Below are positions 25,220 to 32,532 of a stretch of DNA of 49,427 nucleotides, one piece after another. The position numbers and the translations under genes were made by a program. The notes under the pieces were generated by a model. It searched no databases, was not told the origin of the DNA, and saw only the letters and a program-made list of their open reading frames with translations. This DNA is from Actinomycetota bacterium (GTDB taxonomy: Bacteria; Actinomycetota; Actinomycetes; Nanopelagicales; Nanopelagicaceae): contig WLPJ01000009.1 of the NCBI GenBank assembly GCA_009698815.1, positions 1 to 49,427 of the forward strand, written 5' to 3'. How positions within the stretch are numbered: position 1 is the first letter of the stretch; every line of letters begins with the position of its first letter.

Positions 25220-25287
25220 AGCCCTATCCACGCACGCAATAACCTTCTAGAATCTAAAAATCGAATGGCAAAGAGAGTGAGATCAAA

Positions 25288-26280
25288 ATGGGAAAACTAA
25301 CTTACGGTGCAGGTATTTGGGCATTTGGGCAATTCGTGGACCGCTACGCCGGCGATGGTTATGGACCTACTCGCACCAGCCAACAGATGATCGAAGATGC
25401 TGCCAAAGTTCCTGGCCTCAAGCACTTAGATATAAATGTGCCATTTGATATTCCAGAGCGCACAGCGGTTGAGATCAAAAAGATGCTCGATGACAACGGA
25501 CTCATCTGCCGTGCAACAACTCCGCATATCTATATGCGTGAATATGTAAAGGGCTCATTTACAAATCCCGATACCAAGCTTCGCTCTCAAACTAAAGATC
25601 GCGTCCGTGAAGCAATCGCCGCTGCCGAAATTCTTGGAGCAACGTATGTAAAGTTCTGGCCTGGTCAAGATGGTTTTGATTTTCCTTTGCAGGCAAATTA
25701 TTTACAGATCTGGGATTACACAATTAATGGCATTCGTGATCTGGCAAATGAGAACCCAAAGGTGCAATTTGCTATTGAATACAAGTGCAAAGAACCACGC
25801 GTTCGCATGACTCTGGCAACTGCAGCAAAAACACTCCTTGCTATTAGTGAAATGAAAGTTGATAACGTCGGAATAGTCATGGACTTTGGCCATTCACTCA
25901 TGGCGCAAGAAACTCCTGCAGAATCACTTCTACTTATCCACCGTCATGGCAAATTGGTTAGCGCCGAGCTAAACGATAACTGGCGCGGTTGGGATGACGA
26001 CCTTCCAGTTGCTTCAGTACACCTATTTGAAACTATCGAATACATGCTTGCACTGCGCAGTATTAATTGGACTGATCCGATTTTGCTCGATCAATTCCCA
26101 TTCCGCGAAGATCCAGTTCGCGCACTTACTCGCAGCATCGAAATCATTACCTACCTTGAAGAAGTCTGCGATCGCGTTGACATCAACGCCCTAAATCAGG
26201 CCCAGAATTCACAGGATGCCTTGGCTGCCCAAGCGGTAATTTGGGATGCGATTATGCAAGAGAAACGTTTCACACGCTAG
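25288..26280 (+). CDS. Xylose-isomerase-like TIM-barrel sugar isomerase
   Basis: A 330-residue (beta/alpha)8 protein of the AP-endonuclease-2/xylose isomerase fold. Likely metal ligands are Glu164 (FAIEYKCKEP), Asp199 and His202 (IVMDFGHSL) and the acidic stretch SAELNDNWRGWDDDLP (227-240), an arrangement like L-rhamnose isomerase and other aldose-ketose isomerases. In the operon its expected role is to convert an aldose to the ketose phosphorylated by the FGGY kinase. A purine-rich stretch precedes ATG 25288; TAGAAT at 25248 may be a -10 box, so it could also be transcribed separately. The exact sugar is unknown. Confidence 0.85.
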   Translation: MGKLTYGAGIWAFGQFVDRYAGDGYGPTRTSQQMIEDAAKVPGLKHLDINVPFDIPERTAVEIKKMLDDNGLICRATTPHIYMREYVKGSFTNPDTKLRSQTKDRVREAIAAAEILGATYVKFWPGQDGFDFPLQANYLQIWDYTINGIRDLANENPKVQFAIEYKCKEPRVRMTLATAAKTLLAISEMKVDNVGIVMDFGHSLMAQETPAESLLLIHRHGKLVSAELNDNWRGWDDDLPVASVHLFETIEYMLALRSINWTDPILLDQFPFREDPVRALTRSIEIITYLEEVCDRVDINALNQAQNSQDALAAQAVIWDAIMQEKRFTR

Positions 26281-26310
26281 AAAAATACCTGTAAACTCAC
26301 ACTTGTACTT

Positions 26311-26399
26311 GGAGACGTCGCATAGCCCGGTCGAGTGCGCCTCACTGCTAACGAGGTAAGGTGTAAAAGCCTTCAGGAGTTCAAATCTCCTCGTCTCCG
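26311..26399 (+). tRNA. tRNA-Ser (anticodon GCU)
   Basis: About 89 bases. Acceptor GGAGACG pairs with CGTCTCC; anticodon GCT at 26347-26349 in loop CTGCTAA; long variable arm; T-loop TTCAAAT. The top pair of the anticodon stem (26344/26352) is A against C. The 3' CCA is not encoded. Confidence 0.96.
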
Positions 26400-26413
26400 C
26401 TCTATTGAGCATG

Positions 26414-26450
26414 AATACCCTGCCTTTGAATTGCGTCGGGGTATTTTACT
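26414..26450 (+). terminator. Terminator after tRNA-Ser(GCU)
   Basis: Arms AATACCC (26414-26420) and GGGTATT (26439-26445) enclose an 18-base loop and are followed by TTACTTTT. Moderate strength because of the long loop. Confidence 0.6.
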
Positions 26451-26521
26451 TTTGCAGATTTCTTTGTTCGCCTACTTATATTAATTCCAGTATTCAATAG
26501 CATTGGCTTGTGTCAAGGCGC

Positions 26522-26576
26522 TGCCCATCAGTCTTGGGCATCTGTAACGCTGAACGACCAGTATTGAAATTTTCAA
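26522..26576. promoter_or_regulatory. Two inverted repeats upstream of the DapA-type aldolase gene
   Basis: TGCCCA-7-TGGGCA (26522-26540) and TTGAAA-T-TTTCAA (26564-26576) lie in the 198-bp gap between tRNA-Ser and the aldolase gene, the second 21 bases before its ATG. They are operator candidates for local control of the sugar cluster. No regulator gene is nearby. Confidence 0.4.
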
Positions 26577-26597
26577 ACTAAACATAGGAGCAAAGTA

Positions 26598-27542
26598 ATG
26601 CCGAATAGTCCGAAGTTATTGCGAGGCGTTATACCTCCCGTATGCACACCTTTTACAGCAGATTATGAGGTAGATGAAAAATCACTTCGCCGTTTAATCA
26701 ATTACCTCCTCGATGGAGGAGTCACTGGCCTCTTTGTTCTTGGTTCAACTAGTGAAGTTGCATATCTAACTGATAAGCGACGTGCAGATGTAATTCGAAT
26801 TACAATTGATGAAACAGCAGGCCGCGTTCCGGTTGTTGCAGGAGCAATCGATATGACAACGCTTCGCACTAATGAACATGTGCGCGCCGCTGTCGCGGCT
26901 GGAATTGACGGAATTGTTGTAACTGGGCCATTTTATGCCCGGACGCATCCTGAAGAGATTGCACTTCATTTCAGAATGGTTAAAAAGGAATGTGGTGATC
27001 TTCCTCTGTACGCGTACAACATCCCAGTTGCTACAAATGGAGTAAAACTAGAAGTCGATACGGTGCTCAAACTTGCTAACGAGGGCGTAATACAAGGATT
27101 AAAGGACTCCTCAGGAAACGATGCTGGAATCAGAGCGGTTGTACTTGGCGCTCAGAAGATGGGATTAAAAGAATTTGTGGTTCTTACTGGCTCTGAACTA
27201 ACTGTTGATTCAGCTTTGATGGCGGGTGCACATGGAGTGGTTGCAGGTGTTGGGAACATTGATCCAGCAGGTTACGTAAAGATCTTTAACCTTGTAGCTG
27301 CTGGTGATTACAAATCCGCGCGAGCAGAACAAGAGCGCCTTACTGAAATGTTTGGATTAGCTGATGTTGGCGCCCTGGGACGTATGGGCCGAGGGTCATC
27401 AGCAATTGGTGCCTTCAAGGCATCATTAAAGCTACTAGGCATCATCGACGATGCACGAGTGGCGCCGCCACAGATTCCTCTTAACTCTGATGAAATTGCT
27501 GCGATTTTGCCTTTCCTAAGGAATGCAAATTTACTCAAATAG
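26598..27542 (+). CDS. DapA/NAL-family aldolase (2-keto-3-deoxy sugar acid type likely)
   Basis: Class I aldolase or lyase of the dihydrodipicolinate synthase / N-acetylneuraminate lyase superfamily, 314 residues. Visible are LGSTSEVAYL (49-57, in place of DapA's GTTGE), the catalytic Tyr in LYAYNIP (Tyr140) and the Schiff-base Lys169 in VIQGLKDSSGN. GTTGE is changed, and the neighbours are two SDRs and a lactonase-type amidohydrolase, so cleavage of a 2-keto-3-deoxy sugar acid to pyruvate and an aldehyde is more likely than lysine synthesis. TAGGAG stands upstream of ATG 26598. Confidence 0.88.
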   Translation: MPNSPKLLRGVIPPVCTPFTADYEVDEKSLRRLINYLLDGGVTGLFVLGSTSEVAYLTDKRRADVIRITIDETAGRVPVVAGAIDMTTLRTNEHVRAAVAAGIDGIVVTGPFYARTHPEEIALHFRMVKKECGDLPLYAYNIPVATNGVKLEVDTVLKLANEGVIQGLKDSSGNDAGIRAVVLGAQKMGLKEFVVLTGSELTVDSALMAGAHGVVAGVGNIDPAGYVKIFNLVAAGDYKSARAEQERLTEMFGLADVGALGRMGRGSSAIGAFKASLKLLGIIDDARVAPPQIPLNSDEIAAILPFLRNANLLK

Positions 27543-27608
27543 TGATGAGTTAGGGAAGATTCAAAATGGAAGATTCAATACGCCCTTGGGGAAATTTGAA
27601 TTAACAAT

Positions 27609-27614
27609 TACAGT
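27609..27614 (+). promoter_or_regulatory. Predicted leaderless -10 box for the first SDR
   Basis: TACAGT six bases before ATG 27621; no Shine-Dalgarno. It would make this gene transcribable apart from the aldolase. Confidence 0.45.
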
Positions 27615-27620
27615 ACGTGG

Positions 27621-28373
27621 ATGACTAGACGTAGCATTCTTGTAACAGGTGGGTCCCGAGGTATTGGGGCGGCAATTGCTCGTGAATTTGCACAAGCTGG
27701 GGACCAAATAGCGATTCATTACGTCTCAGCGCAGCCGGTTGCCGATGAGGTATGTAAATCTTTGGTGGGTGACGGGCACATTACCGCTCAAGCTGATCTG
27801 CGTGATGCTGATGCTATCCGCACGATGGTTGAGCAAGTTGCAAAAGAATTTGGAAAAATTGATGTATTAATTAACAATGCTGGAGTTTTTGTAGATCATC
27901 CAATTGAAGCAACTACATATGAACAATGGCAGGACGCTTGGGCGCAAACAATCGGAATTAACCTCATTGGTGCTGCAAATATCTCTTGGTGCGCGCTACA
28001 ACATATGCCCAAGAACGGTACCTCTCGAATTGTTAATATCGGATCGCGTGGTGCTTTTCGTGGTGAACCTTTAAGCCCGGCATACGGCGCATCAAAAGCT
28101 GCGATTGTGGCTTTCGGTCAATCAATTGCAAAAGCGTTAGCACCAATGCACATTGGAGTTACCACGCTCGCCCCAGGGTTTGTTGAAACTGAGATGGCTT
28201 CTAGGTTGTTAGATGGTCCGGAAGGTGATGGAATCCGCGCGCAAAGCCCATTTAATCGTGTTGCACGACCAGATGAGTTAGCAAAAGCCGTTTACTTCTT
28301 GGCATCACCAGATAATGAATGGGCAAGCGGAGCAGTATTAGATTTTAATGGTGCTTCTTACTTACGGATGTAA
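27621..28373 (+). CDS. Short-chain dehydrogenase/reductase
   Basis: NAD(P)-dependent oxidoreductase of 250 residues. Rossmann motif ILVTGGSRGIGAAIA, NNAG in VLINNAGVFVD, active-site Ser in IVNIGSRGAF, and catalytic YGASK (YxxxK) are all present; LAPGFVETEM follows. The family cannot be assigned a substrate from sequence. Next to a lactonase-type amidohydrolase and an aldolase, oxidation of a sugar to its lactone or of a keto-deoxy acid is reasonable. A gap of 78 bases separates it from the aldolase gene. Confidence 0.88.
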   Translation: MTRRSILVTGGSRGIGAAIAREFAQAGDQIAIHYVSAQPVADEVCKSLVGDGHITAQADLRDADAIRTMVEQVAKEFGKIDVLINNAGVFVDHPIEATTYEQWQDAWAQTIGINLIGAANISWCALQHMPKNGTSRIVNIGSRGAFRGEPLSPAYGASKAAIVAFGQSIAKALAPMHIGVTTLAPGFVETEMASRLLDGPEGDGIRAQSPFNRVARPDELAKAVYFLASPDNEWASGAVLDFNGASYLRM

Positions 28374-28415
28374 ATTACATTGAAGAATCCAATCAATTGA
28401 ATGGAGAGGTTGACT

Positions 28416-29198
28416 ATGACTGGTAAGAGAACGGCGATTGTAACTGGAGGAGCATCTGGAATTGGTGCAGCATGTGTGCGCAGGTTTTTAAAGGATGGGA
28501 TTTCTGTCGTAGCACTTGATTTAAATGAAAATTTGCTAAGAATAATGCAAAGTGATTTAAATAATCCTAACCTGCATATAGTTGCAGGAGATGTTTGCAA
28601 TGAAAGTGTTCGTGGCAAAGCAATAGATTTGGCGGTAAGTGAAGGTGGATCGTTAGATATTTTGATAAATAATGCTGCAATATTTTTACTCTCCGGCATT
28701 GATGCTACCCGCGAACAATGGCAGAGAACTTTTGAAGTAAATCTCTTGGCGGGCGCCAATTTGGTAAGCCAAGCGCTGACCCAACTTCGCAAGAGTGCCA
28801 ACCCGGCGATCGTAAATATCGCCAGTATTTCTTCGCATCGCGCCCAGGCTGGAAGATGGACATATAACGCAATGAAAGGGGCACTCCTTGAATTAACTAA
28901 GTGCCAAGCGCTAGATCTTTCTATAGATCGAATTCGAGTTAACTCAGTAAGTCCAGGTTGGATTTGGACAGAAACCCTTGATGAAGCTGCAAATAACGAT
29001 CGTAAAAAATGGGAACCAATTTGGGGCCGTTACTCAATGCTAAATCGTTGTGGTGAACCAGATGAAGTTGCAGCAGCCGTTGCTTGGCTGGCTAGCCCTG
29101 ATTCCAGTTTTGTTACCGGCACAGATTTAGCTGTAGATGGTGGTTATTTGGCGCTAAGCCCTGAATCCACGGACACTCTCGACTTACAGAGAGGTTAG
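28416..29198 (+). CDS. Short-chain dehydrogenase/reductase
   Basis: Second SDR of the cluster, 260 residues from ATG 28416. GGAGAGG six bases before that ATG decides the start over an ATG five codons upstream. Motifs: AIVTGGASGIGAACV, LINNAAIFL, Ser in NIASISSHRA, YNAMK (YxxxK), and VSPGWIWTETLDEAA. The C-terminus carries a short extra tail. It is unlike the first SDR in sequence, so the two probably catalyse different steps, for example sugar dehydrogenation and 2-keto-3-deoxy acid dehydrogenation. The amidohydrolase gene starts four bases later. Confidence 0.88.
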   Translation: MTGKRTAIVTGGASGIGAACVRRFLKDGISVVALDLNENLLRIMQSDLNNPNLHIVAGDVCNESVRGKAIDLAVSEGGSLDILINNAAIFLLSGIDATREQWQRTFEVNLLAGANLVSQALTQLRKSANPAIVNIASISSHRAQAGRWTYNAMKGALLELTKCQALDLSIDRIRVNSVSPGWIWTETLDEAANNDRKKWEPIWGRYSMLNRCGEPDEVAAAVAWLASPDSSFVTGTDLAVDGGYLALSPESTDTLDLQRG

Positions 29199-29202
29199 CC
29201 CA

Positions 29203-30105
29203 TTGAAAATCATTGATTCACATATGCATTTATGGGATTTAAAGACAGATACTCACCCATGGCTTACTGATCCTGAAGTTGAAGAACTTCCTTTTGCAAC
29301 GATAAAAAATTTAGCAGTTGACTATCTTTTGCCTGAATACCGTCAAGATACTGCCACAGTCGAACTTGCCGGGTTGGTTCATGTAGAGGCCGCATGGGAT
29401 CAAACTAACCCTGTTGCTGAAAGTAAATGGTTAGCAAAGACTCTGGCCGATTTTGAAAGACCGTATGCGATTATTGCAGGAGGTAATTTATTAAAAGCTG
29501 ATTTCCCAGAGTTGCTATCTGCTCATCGTAAAGCAAGTGATCGTGTCATTGGAGTAAGACAGATTCTTAATTACCACGTTGATCCAAGGTACACATTTAC
29601 CGATAGTCCAGAGATTATGTTTGATAAGACATGGCGTAAGAACTTTGGCCACCTAGGTGATCAAGGAATGATCTTTGATCTTCAAATATTTCCGGATCAA
29701 TCAATAGGTGCTGCGGGATTGGCGCAAGAATTTCCTCAAACCAAGATGGTAATCAACCATTTCATCATGCCACTTAATTGGGACCGCGAAGGAATTGCGG
29801 ATTGGAAAGTTGAGTTAGCAAAACTAGCAAGACATGAGAATATCGCAATTAAATTAAGCGGCCTTTATATGTACCACCGAAGTTGGCCAAGTGAGGCGAT
29901 GGATACTCTCATCGATACCGCGCTGGAATTATTTACGCCAGATCGCGTGATGTGGGGAAGTAATTTCCCGGTCGATCGCCAATTTGTTTCATTGGAAAAA
30001 TTAATTACCGACTTTGAAACTAGCCTGGCCCGTCATGAATTGGCCACTCGTGAAGCCGTGATGTGGAAAACTGCGAACAATTGGTATCGCTTAGGCGTTA
30101 TTTAA
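29203..30105 (+). CDS. Amidohydrolase-2 family lactonase (fuconolactonase-like)
   Basis: A 300-residue TIM-barrel hydrolase of the amidohydrolase_2 group (COG3618), whose studied members hydrolyse L-fucono-, L-rhamnono- or galactono-lactones. It opens with IIDSHMHLWDL (HxH metal site), then LVHVEAAWDQ, VGVRQIL, MVINHFIMPL (His), NIAIKLSGLY and VMWGSNFPVD (Asp ligand). TTG 29203 is the start, with AGAGG eight bases upstream; the next gene on this strand is distant. Its 3' end overlaps the convergent antitoxin gene by eight bases. Substrate specificity is inferred from family and neighbours. Confidence 0.85.
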   Translation: MKIIDSHMHLWDLKTDTHPWLTDPEVEELPFATIKNLAVDYLLPEYRQDTATVELAGLVHVEAAWDQTNPVAESKWLAKTLADFERPYAIIAGGNLLKADFPELLSAHRKASDRVIGVRQILNYHVDPRYTFTDSPEIMFDKTWRKNFGHLGDQGMIFDLQIFPDQSIGAAGLAQEFPQTKMVINHFIMPLNWDREGIADWKVELAKLARHENIAIKLSGLYMYHRSWPSEAMDTLIDTALELFTPDRVMWGSNFPVDRQFVSLEKLITDFETSLARHELATREAVMWKTANNWYRLGVI

Positions 30106-30340
30106 TTTTCCTTTTCGTTGCTGCCCAAATTACAGAACTTTCCTTGCGGGCCTTGGCAGTGTCATAGGCCGCGATATCTTCTAGTTCTTCCATGGCATCA
30201 AGGGCTTTTTCGTAGAATAATGGCGAGATTAAAATGGCTGCTTCTTCACCATTTCGTGTGATGAGAATTGGCTCTTTCTCTGCCTTATCTATTAGTGAGG
30301 GTAAATCGCGACGAGCATCAGTCAAAGGTGAAGTCTTCAT
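30098..30340 (-). CDS. Phd/YefM-type antitoxin (no partner toxin)
   Basis: An 80-residue protein with the Phd/YefM N-terminal DNA-binding fold: MKTSPLTDARRDLPSLIDKAEKEPILITRNGEEAAILISP. The C-terminal part (ALDAMEELEDIAAYDTAKARKE) is helical and would bind a toxin. No RelE/YoeB, Doc or Txe gene lies on either side: downstream is the overlapping lactonase end, upstream is divergent fprA. It is either an orphan antitoxin, a remnant, or a stand-alone regulator. A good TACAAT box stands six bases before its ATG. Confidence 0.82.
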   Translation of the reverse strand: MKTSPLTDARRDLPSLIDKAEKEPILITRNGEEAAILISPLFYEKALDAMEELEDIAAYDTAKARKESSVIWAATKRKIK

Positions 30341-30346
30341 AAGCGT

Positions 30347-30352
30347 ATTGTA
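30347..30352 (-). promoter_or_regulatory. Predicted leaderless -10 box for the Phd-type gene
   Basis: TACAAT on the minus strand, six bases before ATG 30340. Confidence 0.5.
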
Positions 30353-30395
30353 GGGAAATTAAAGTTTGATTAACAGAATTAGCCATCGCCACTAA

Positions 30396-30401
30396 TAGAC
30401 T
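30396..30401 (+). promoter_or_regulatory. Predicted leaderless -10 box for fprA
   Basis: TAGACT six bases before ATG 30408; no Shine-Dalgarno. Confidence 0.45.
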
Positions 30402-30407
30402 GACCCA

Positions 30408-31682
30408 ATGCCCTCATATAAAGTAGCGATCGTCGGCGCGGGTCCTGCCGGCTACTTTGCGGCGCAAGCGTTGCAGAATTTGCAGACAGAAGAGTTGCAA
30501 TTTTCCATAGACATGATCGAACGCTTGCCTACGCCATGGGGTTTAGTGCGCAGCGGTGTTGCCCCAGATCATCCCAAGATTAAAACTGTCTCTAAGGTCT
30601 TTGAGAAGGTAGCGAATGCGGGAAACTTCCGCTTATTTGGCGATGTTGAGCTTGGTACAGATATTTCTATCGAGCAGCTAAAAGAGATGTATGACGCTGT
30701 TGTGATTGCTACCGGGTCTGCGATCGGCAAGAAGTTGGGTATTCCGGGAGAAGATCTGCCGGGATCGATATCGTGTGCCGAATTTGTACCTTGGTATAAC
30801 GCACATCCGGATTTTCACGAGACTGATGTGTTACTTGATTGCCAGACTGCACTTGTAATTGGGGCGGGCAACGTCGCCATGGATGTGGCACGCATGTTAG
30901 CCCTTGAACCAAGTGAGCTTGATGCAACAGATACGGCAGATCATGCAATTGCTGCACTTAAGGCATCTGCGATTCGCGAAGTTGTGCTTAGCGCTCGCCG
31001 CGGTCCCGAACATGCCGCCTTTACTTCACCAGAACTTCGGGAGCTTCCAAAGTTAGAGCACACCAATGTTTTTATGGCCAAGTCAGATATTGAAGCTGCA
31101 GTTGTGCGCGCTGGATCTGAGATTGAAAAAGATACTAGAAGCAATCTTGATGCGATGTTGTTGATCTCTGAAAAAGAAGCCACCAACCACGACCGCACCA
31201 TGAAGTTTCAGTTCTTGGCTACACCAGTTGAAATTAAGGGCAACAATCGAGTTGAAGAAGTTGTCTTCCAACGGACTGGCAGCGATGAGAGATTCTCAAT
31301 TAAGTGTGGTCTAGTAATTACTGCAATTGGCTATGAAGCCGCGAGTATCCCCGGAATTCCATATGAGCGCGGCAAAGTCGTAAATAACGAAGGCCGAGTT
31401 GATGAAAATCTCTATGTAGTTGGCTGGGCCAAGCGTGGTCCATCAGGAGTTATCGGTACCAATAAATCTGATTCCACAGAAGTTATGAAGTTATTAGTCG
31501 AAGGTCTTAAGACTGCAAAATCAAATGGTGACATTACTGATTTGCTTACAGATAAGAGCCACGTATCTCAAGAAAAATGGGAGGCTATTAACGCATCAGA
31601 AATCGCGGCTGGTGAGCCTCTTGGAAAACCAAGAAAGAAAGCAGTCACACGCGAGGAATTACTTAGTTTGGGCGGTATTTGA
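30408..31682 (+). CDS. fprA: Ferredoxin/flavodoxin-NADP+ reductase, FprA type
   Basis: Adrenodoxin-reductase-like flavoenzyme that moves electrons between NADPH and ferredoxin. The 424 residues begin with the FAD motif VAIVGAGPAGYFAAQAL, then ERLPTPWGLVRSGVAPDHPKIK (family signature), VIATGSAIGKKLGIPGEDLPG, the NADP motif LVIGAGNVAMDVARML, and a C-terminal VVGWAKRGPSGVIGTNKSDS. It is slightly shorter than mycobacterial FprA. Ferredoxin partners are not in the window. It ends 24 bases before tRNA-Arg, which marks the edge of the genomic island. Confidence 0.94.
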   Translation: MPSYKVAIVGAGPAGYFAAQALQNLQTEELQFSIDMIERLPTPWGLVRSGVAPDHPKIKTVSKVFEKVANAGNFRLFGDVELGTDISIEQLKEMYDAVVIATGSAIGKKLGIPGEDLPGSISCAEFVPWYNAHPDFHETDVLLDCQTALVIGAGNVAMDVARMLALEPSELDATDTADHAIAALKASAIREVVLSARRGPEHAAFTSPELRELPKLEHTNVFMAKSDIEAAVVRAGSEIEKDTRSNLDAMLLISEKEATNHDRTMKFQFLATPVEIKGNNRVEEVVFQRTGSDERFSIKCGLVITAIGYEAASIPGIPYERGKVVNNEGRVDENLYVVGWAKRGPSGVIGTNKSDSTEVMKLLVEGLKTAKSNGDITDLLTDKSHVSQEKWEAINASEIAAGEPLGKPRKKAVTREELLSLGGI

Positions 31683-31706
31683 AAAGCCTGTAGTATTCAC
31701 GGTCTA

Positions 31707-31779
31707 GCGTGCGTAGCTCAACGGATAGAGCATCTGACTACGGATCAGAAGGTTAGGGGTTCGAATCCCTTCGCGCGCA
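31707..31779 (+). tRNA. tRNA-Arg (anticodon ACG), island insertion site
   Basis: 73 bases. Acceptor GCGTGCG/CGCGCGC with one G-T pair, D-arm AGCTCAACGGATAGAGC, anticodon stem TCTGA/TCAGA with ACG at 31740-31742, T-loop TTCGAAT. CCA is not encoded. The 3' half is repeated at 36914-36956, so this tRNA is the attachment site of the island and remains complete. Confidence 0.97.
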
Positions 31780-31780
31780 C
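31738..31780 (+). repeat. attL: 43-bp direct repeat, left end of island
   Basis: From the anticodon loop to one base past the tRNA-Arg discriminator base. All 43 bases match 36914-36956. Confidence 0.9.
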
Positions 31781-31811
31781 ATAGTGCGTAAGCGGAATTT
31801 GCCTCCCTAAA

Positions 31812-31867
31812 ATGCCAAATGGCATAACTGACTGATGCTTTATCAGTAGGTCCTCCTAATAGGAGGA
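31812..31867. promoter_or_regulatory. Three inverted repeats before the integrase, the last hiding its ribosome binding site
   Basis: ATGCCA-AA-TGGCAT (31812-31825), ACTGAT-GCTTT-ATCAGT (31831-31847) and TCCTCCTA-A-TAGGAGGA (31851-31867) follow each other closely. The third contains the AGGAGG site (31861-31866) seven bases before ATG 31874, so folding of the mRNA would block translation. The others may be recombinase or excisionase sites. Confidence 0.6.
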
Positions 31868-31873
31868 ATTACG

Positions 31874-32476
31874 ATGCTAGTAAATGACTGGGTAGAAATA
31901 CTTTGGGGAGTTCTTAATGTTCGCCCAAAGACACTGCAAAACTATAAACATCAATACGGTAAGTATTTAGAACCCGTAATGGGCTCTGCAGAGCTCGATC
32001 TTGTAGAACCTGTAAAAATACAAAAGTGCTTACTCGCACTGCCGCCACAGACTTCTAGGCATTGTCTAATGCTGGTCAAGACAATTTATCGCGAAGCGAC
32101 CTTGTACGGGCACACCACTAAGAACCCGGCGTTAGGATTGAAAACTCCAGCGATTCAAGTATCAGAAAAGAAGTTTCTAACGTGGGAAGAAGTCGACGCT
32201 CGGTCGTGGGGTCGTTATGACGAGCAAATTAGATTCTTAGCACTACACGGATTGCGATGGAGTGAGGCAGCAGCGATTACAGAGTCAGATATTCGAGATG
32301 GGTTTGTCTTTATTTCGAAGTCAATCTACGGCCCTTGTAAATCTAAAAGCAGCATTAGGAAAGTGCCTTACTTAGGCCACTTTGCACCTCTTCCGGCTAG
32401 CTACAAACCTATGCAGAAGTGCTCAAATACCCACGGAGTAACTGTTCATAGCTTGCGATTTCTAGGAAATTTGTGA
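31874..32476 (+). pseudogene. Tyrosine-recombinase integrase, truncated
   Basis: A 200-residue remnant of a phage-type integrase. The N-terminal SAM-like core-binding domain (about 1-95, RPKTLQNYKHQYGKYL) and the first part of the catalytic domain are present: first Arg in LHGLRWSEAAAI, the hairpin Lys in SKSSIRKVPYL, and the HSLR box (HxxR) near residue 194. Translation stops six codons later, before the second His/Trp and the nucleophilic Tyr. No continuation is visible in other frames. The tip of the next gene, on the other strand, starts 56 bases on. AGGAGG is optimal but lies in a hairpin. Confidence 0.8.
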
Positions 32477-32532
32477 GAAGTGTATGCATTTATGCGTTAA
32501 TTCTTAATCCAAACGGTCACTATCTTACAACT

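Noticed and set aside
26209-26412. 67-codon minus-strand frame over tRNA-Ser(GCU)
   Set aside because: Antisense of a tRNA and of the 3' end of the isomerase gene; no ribosome binding site and no protein-like features.
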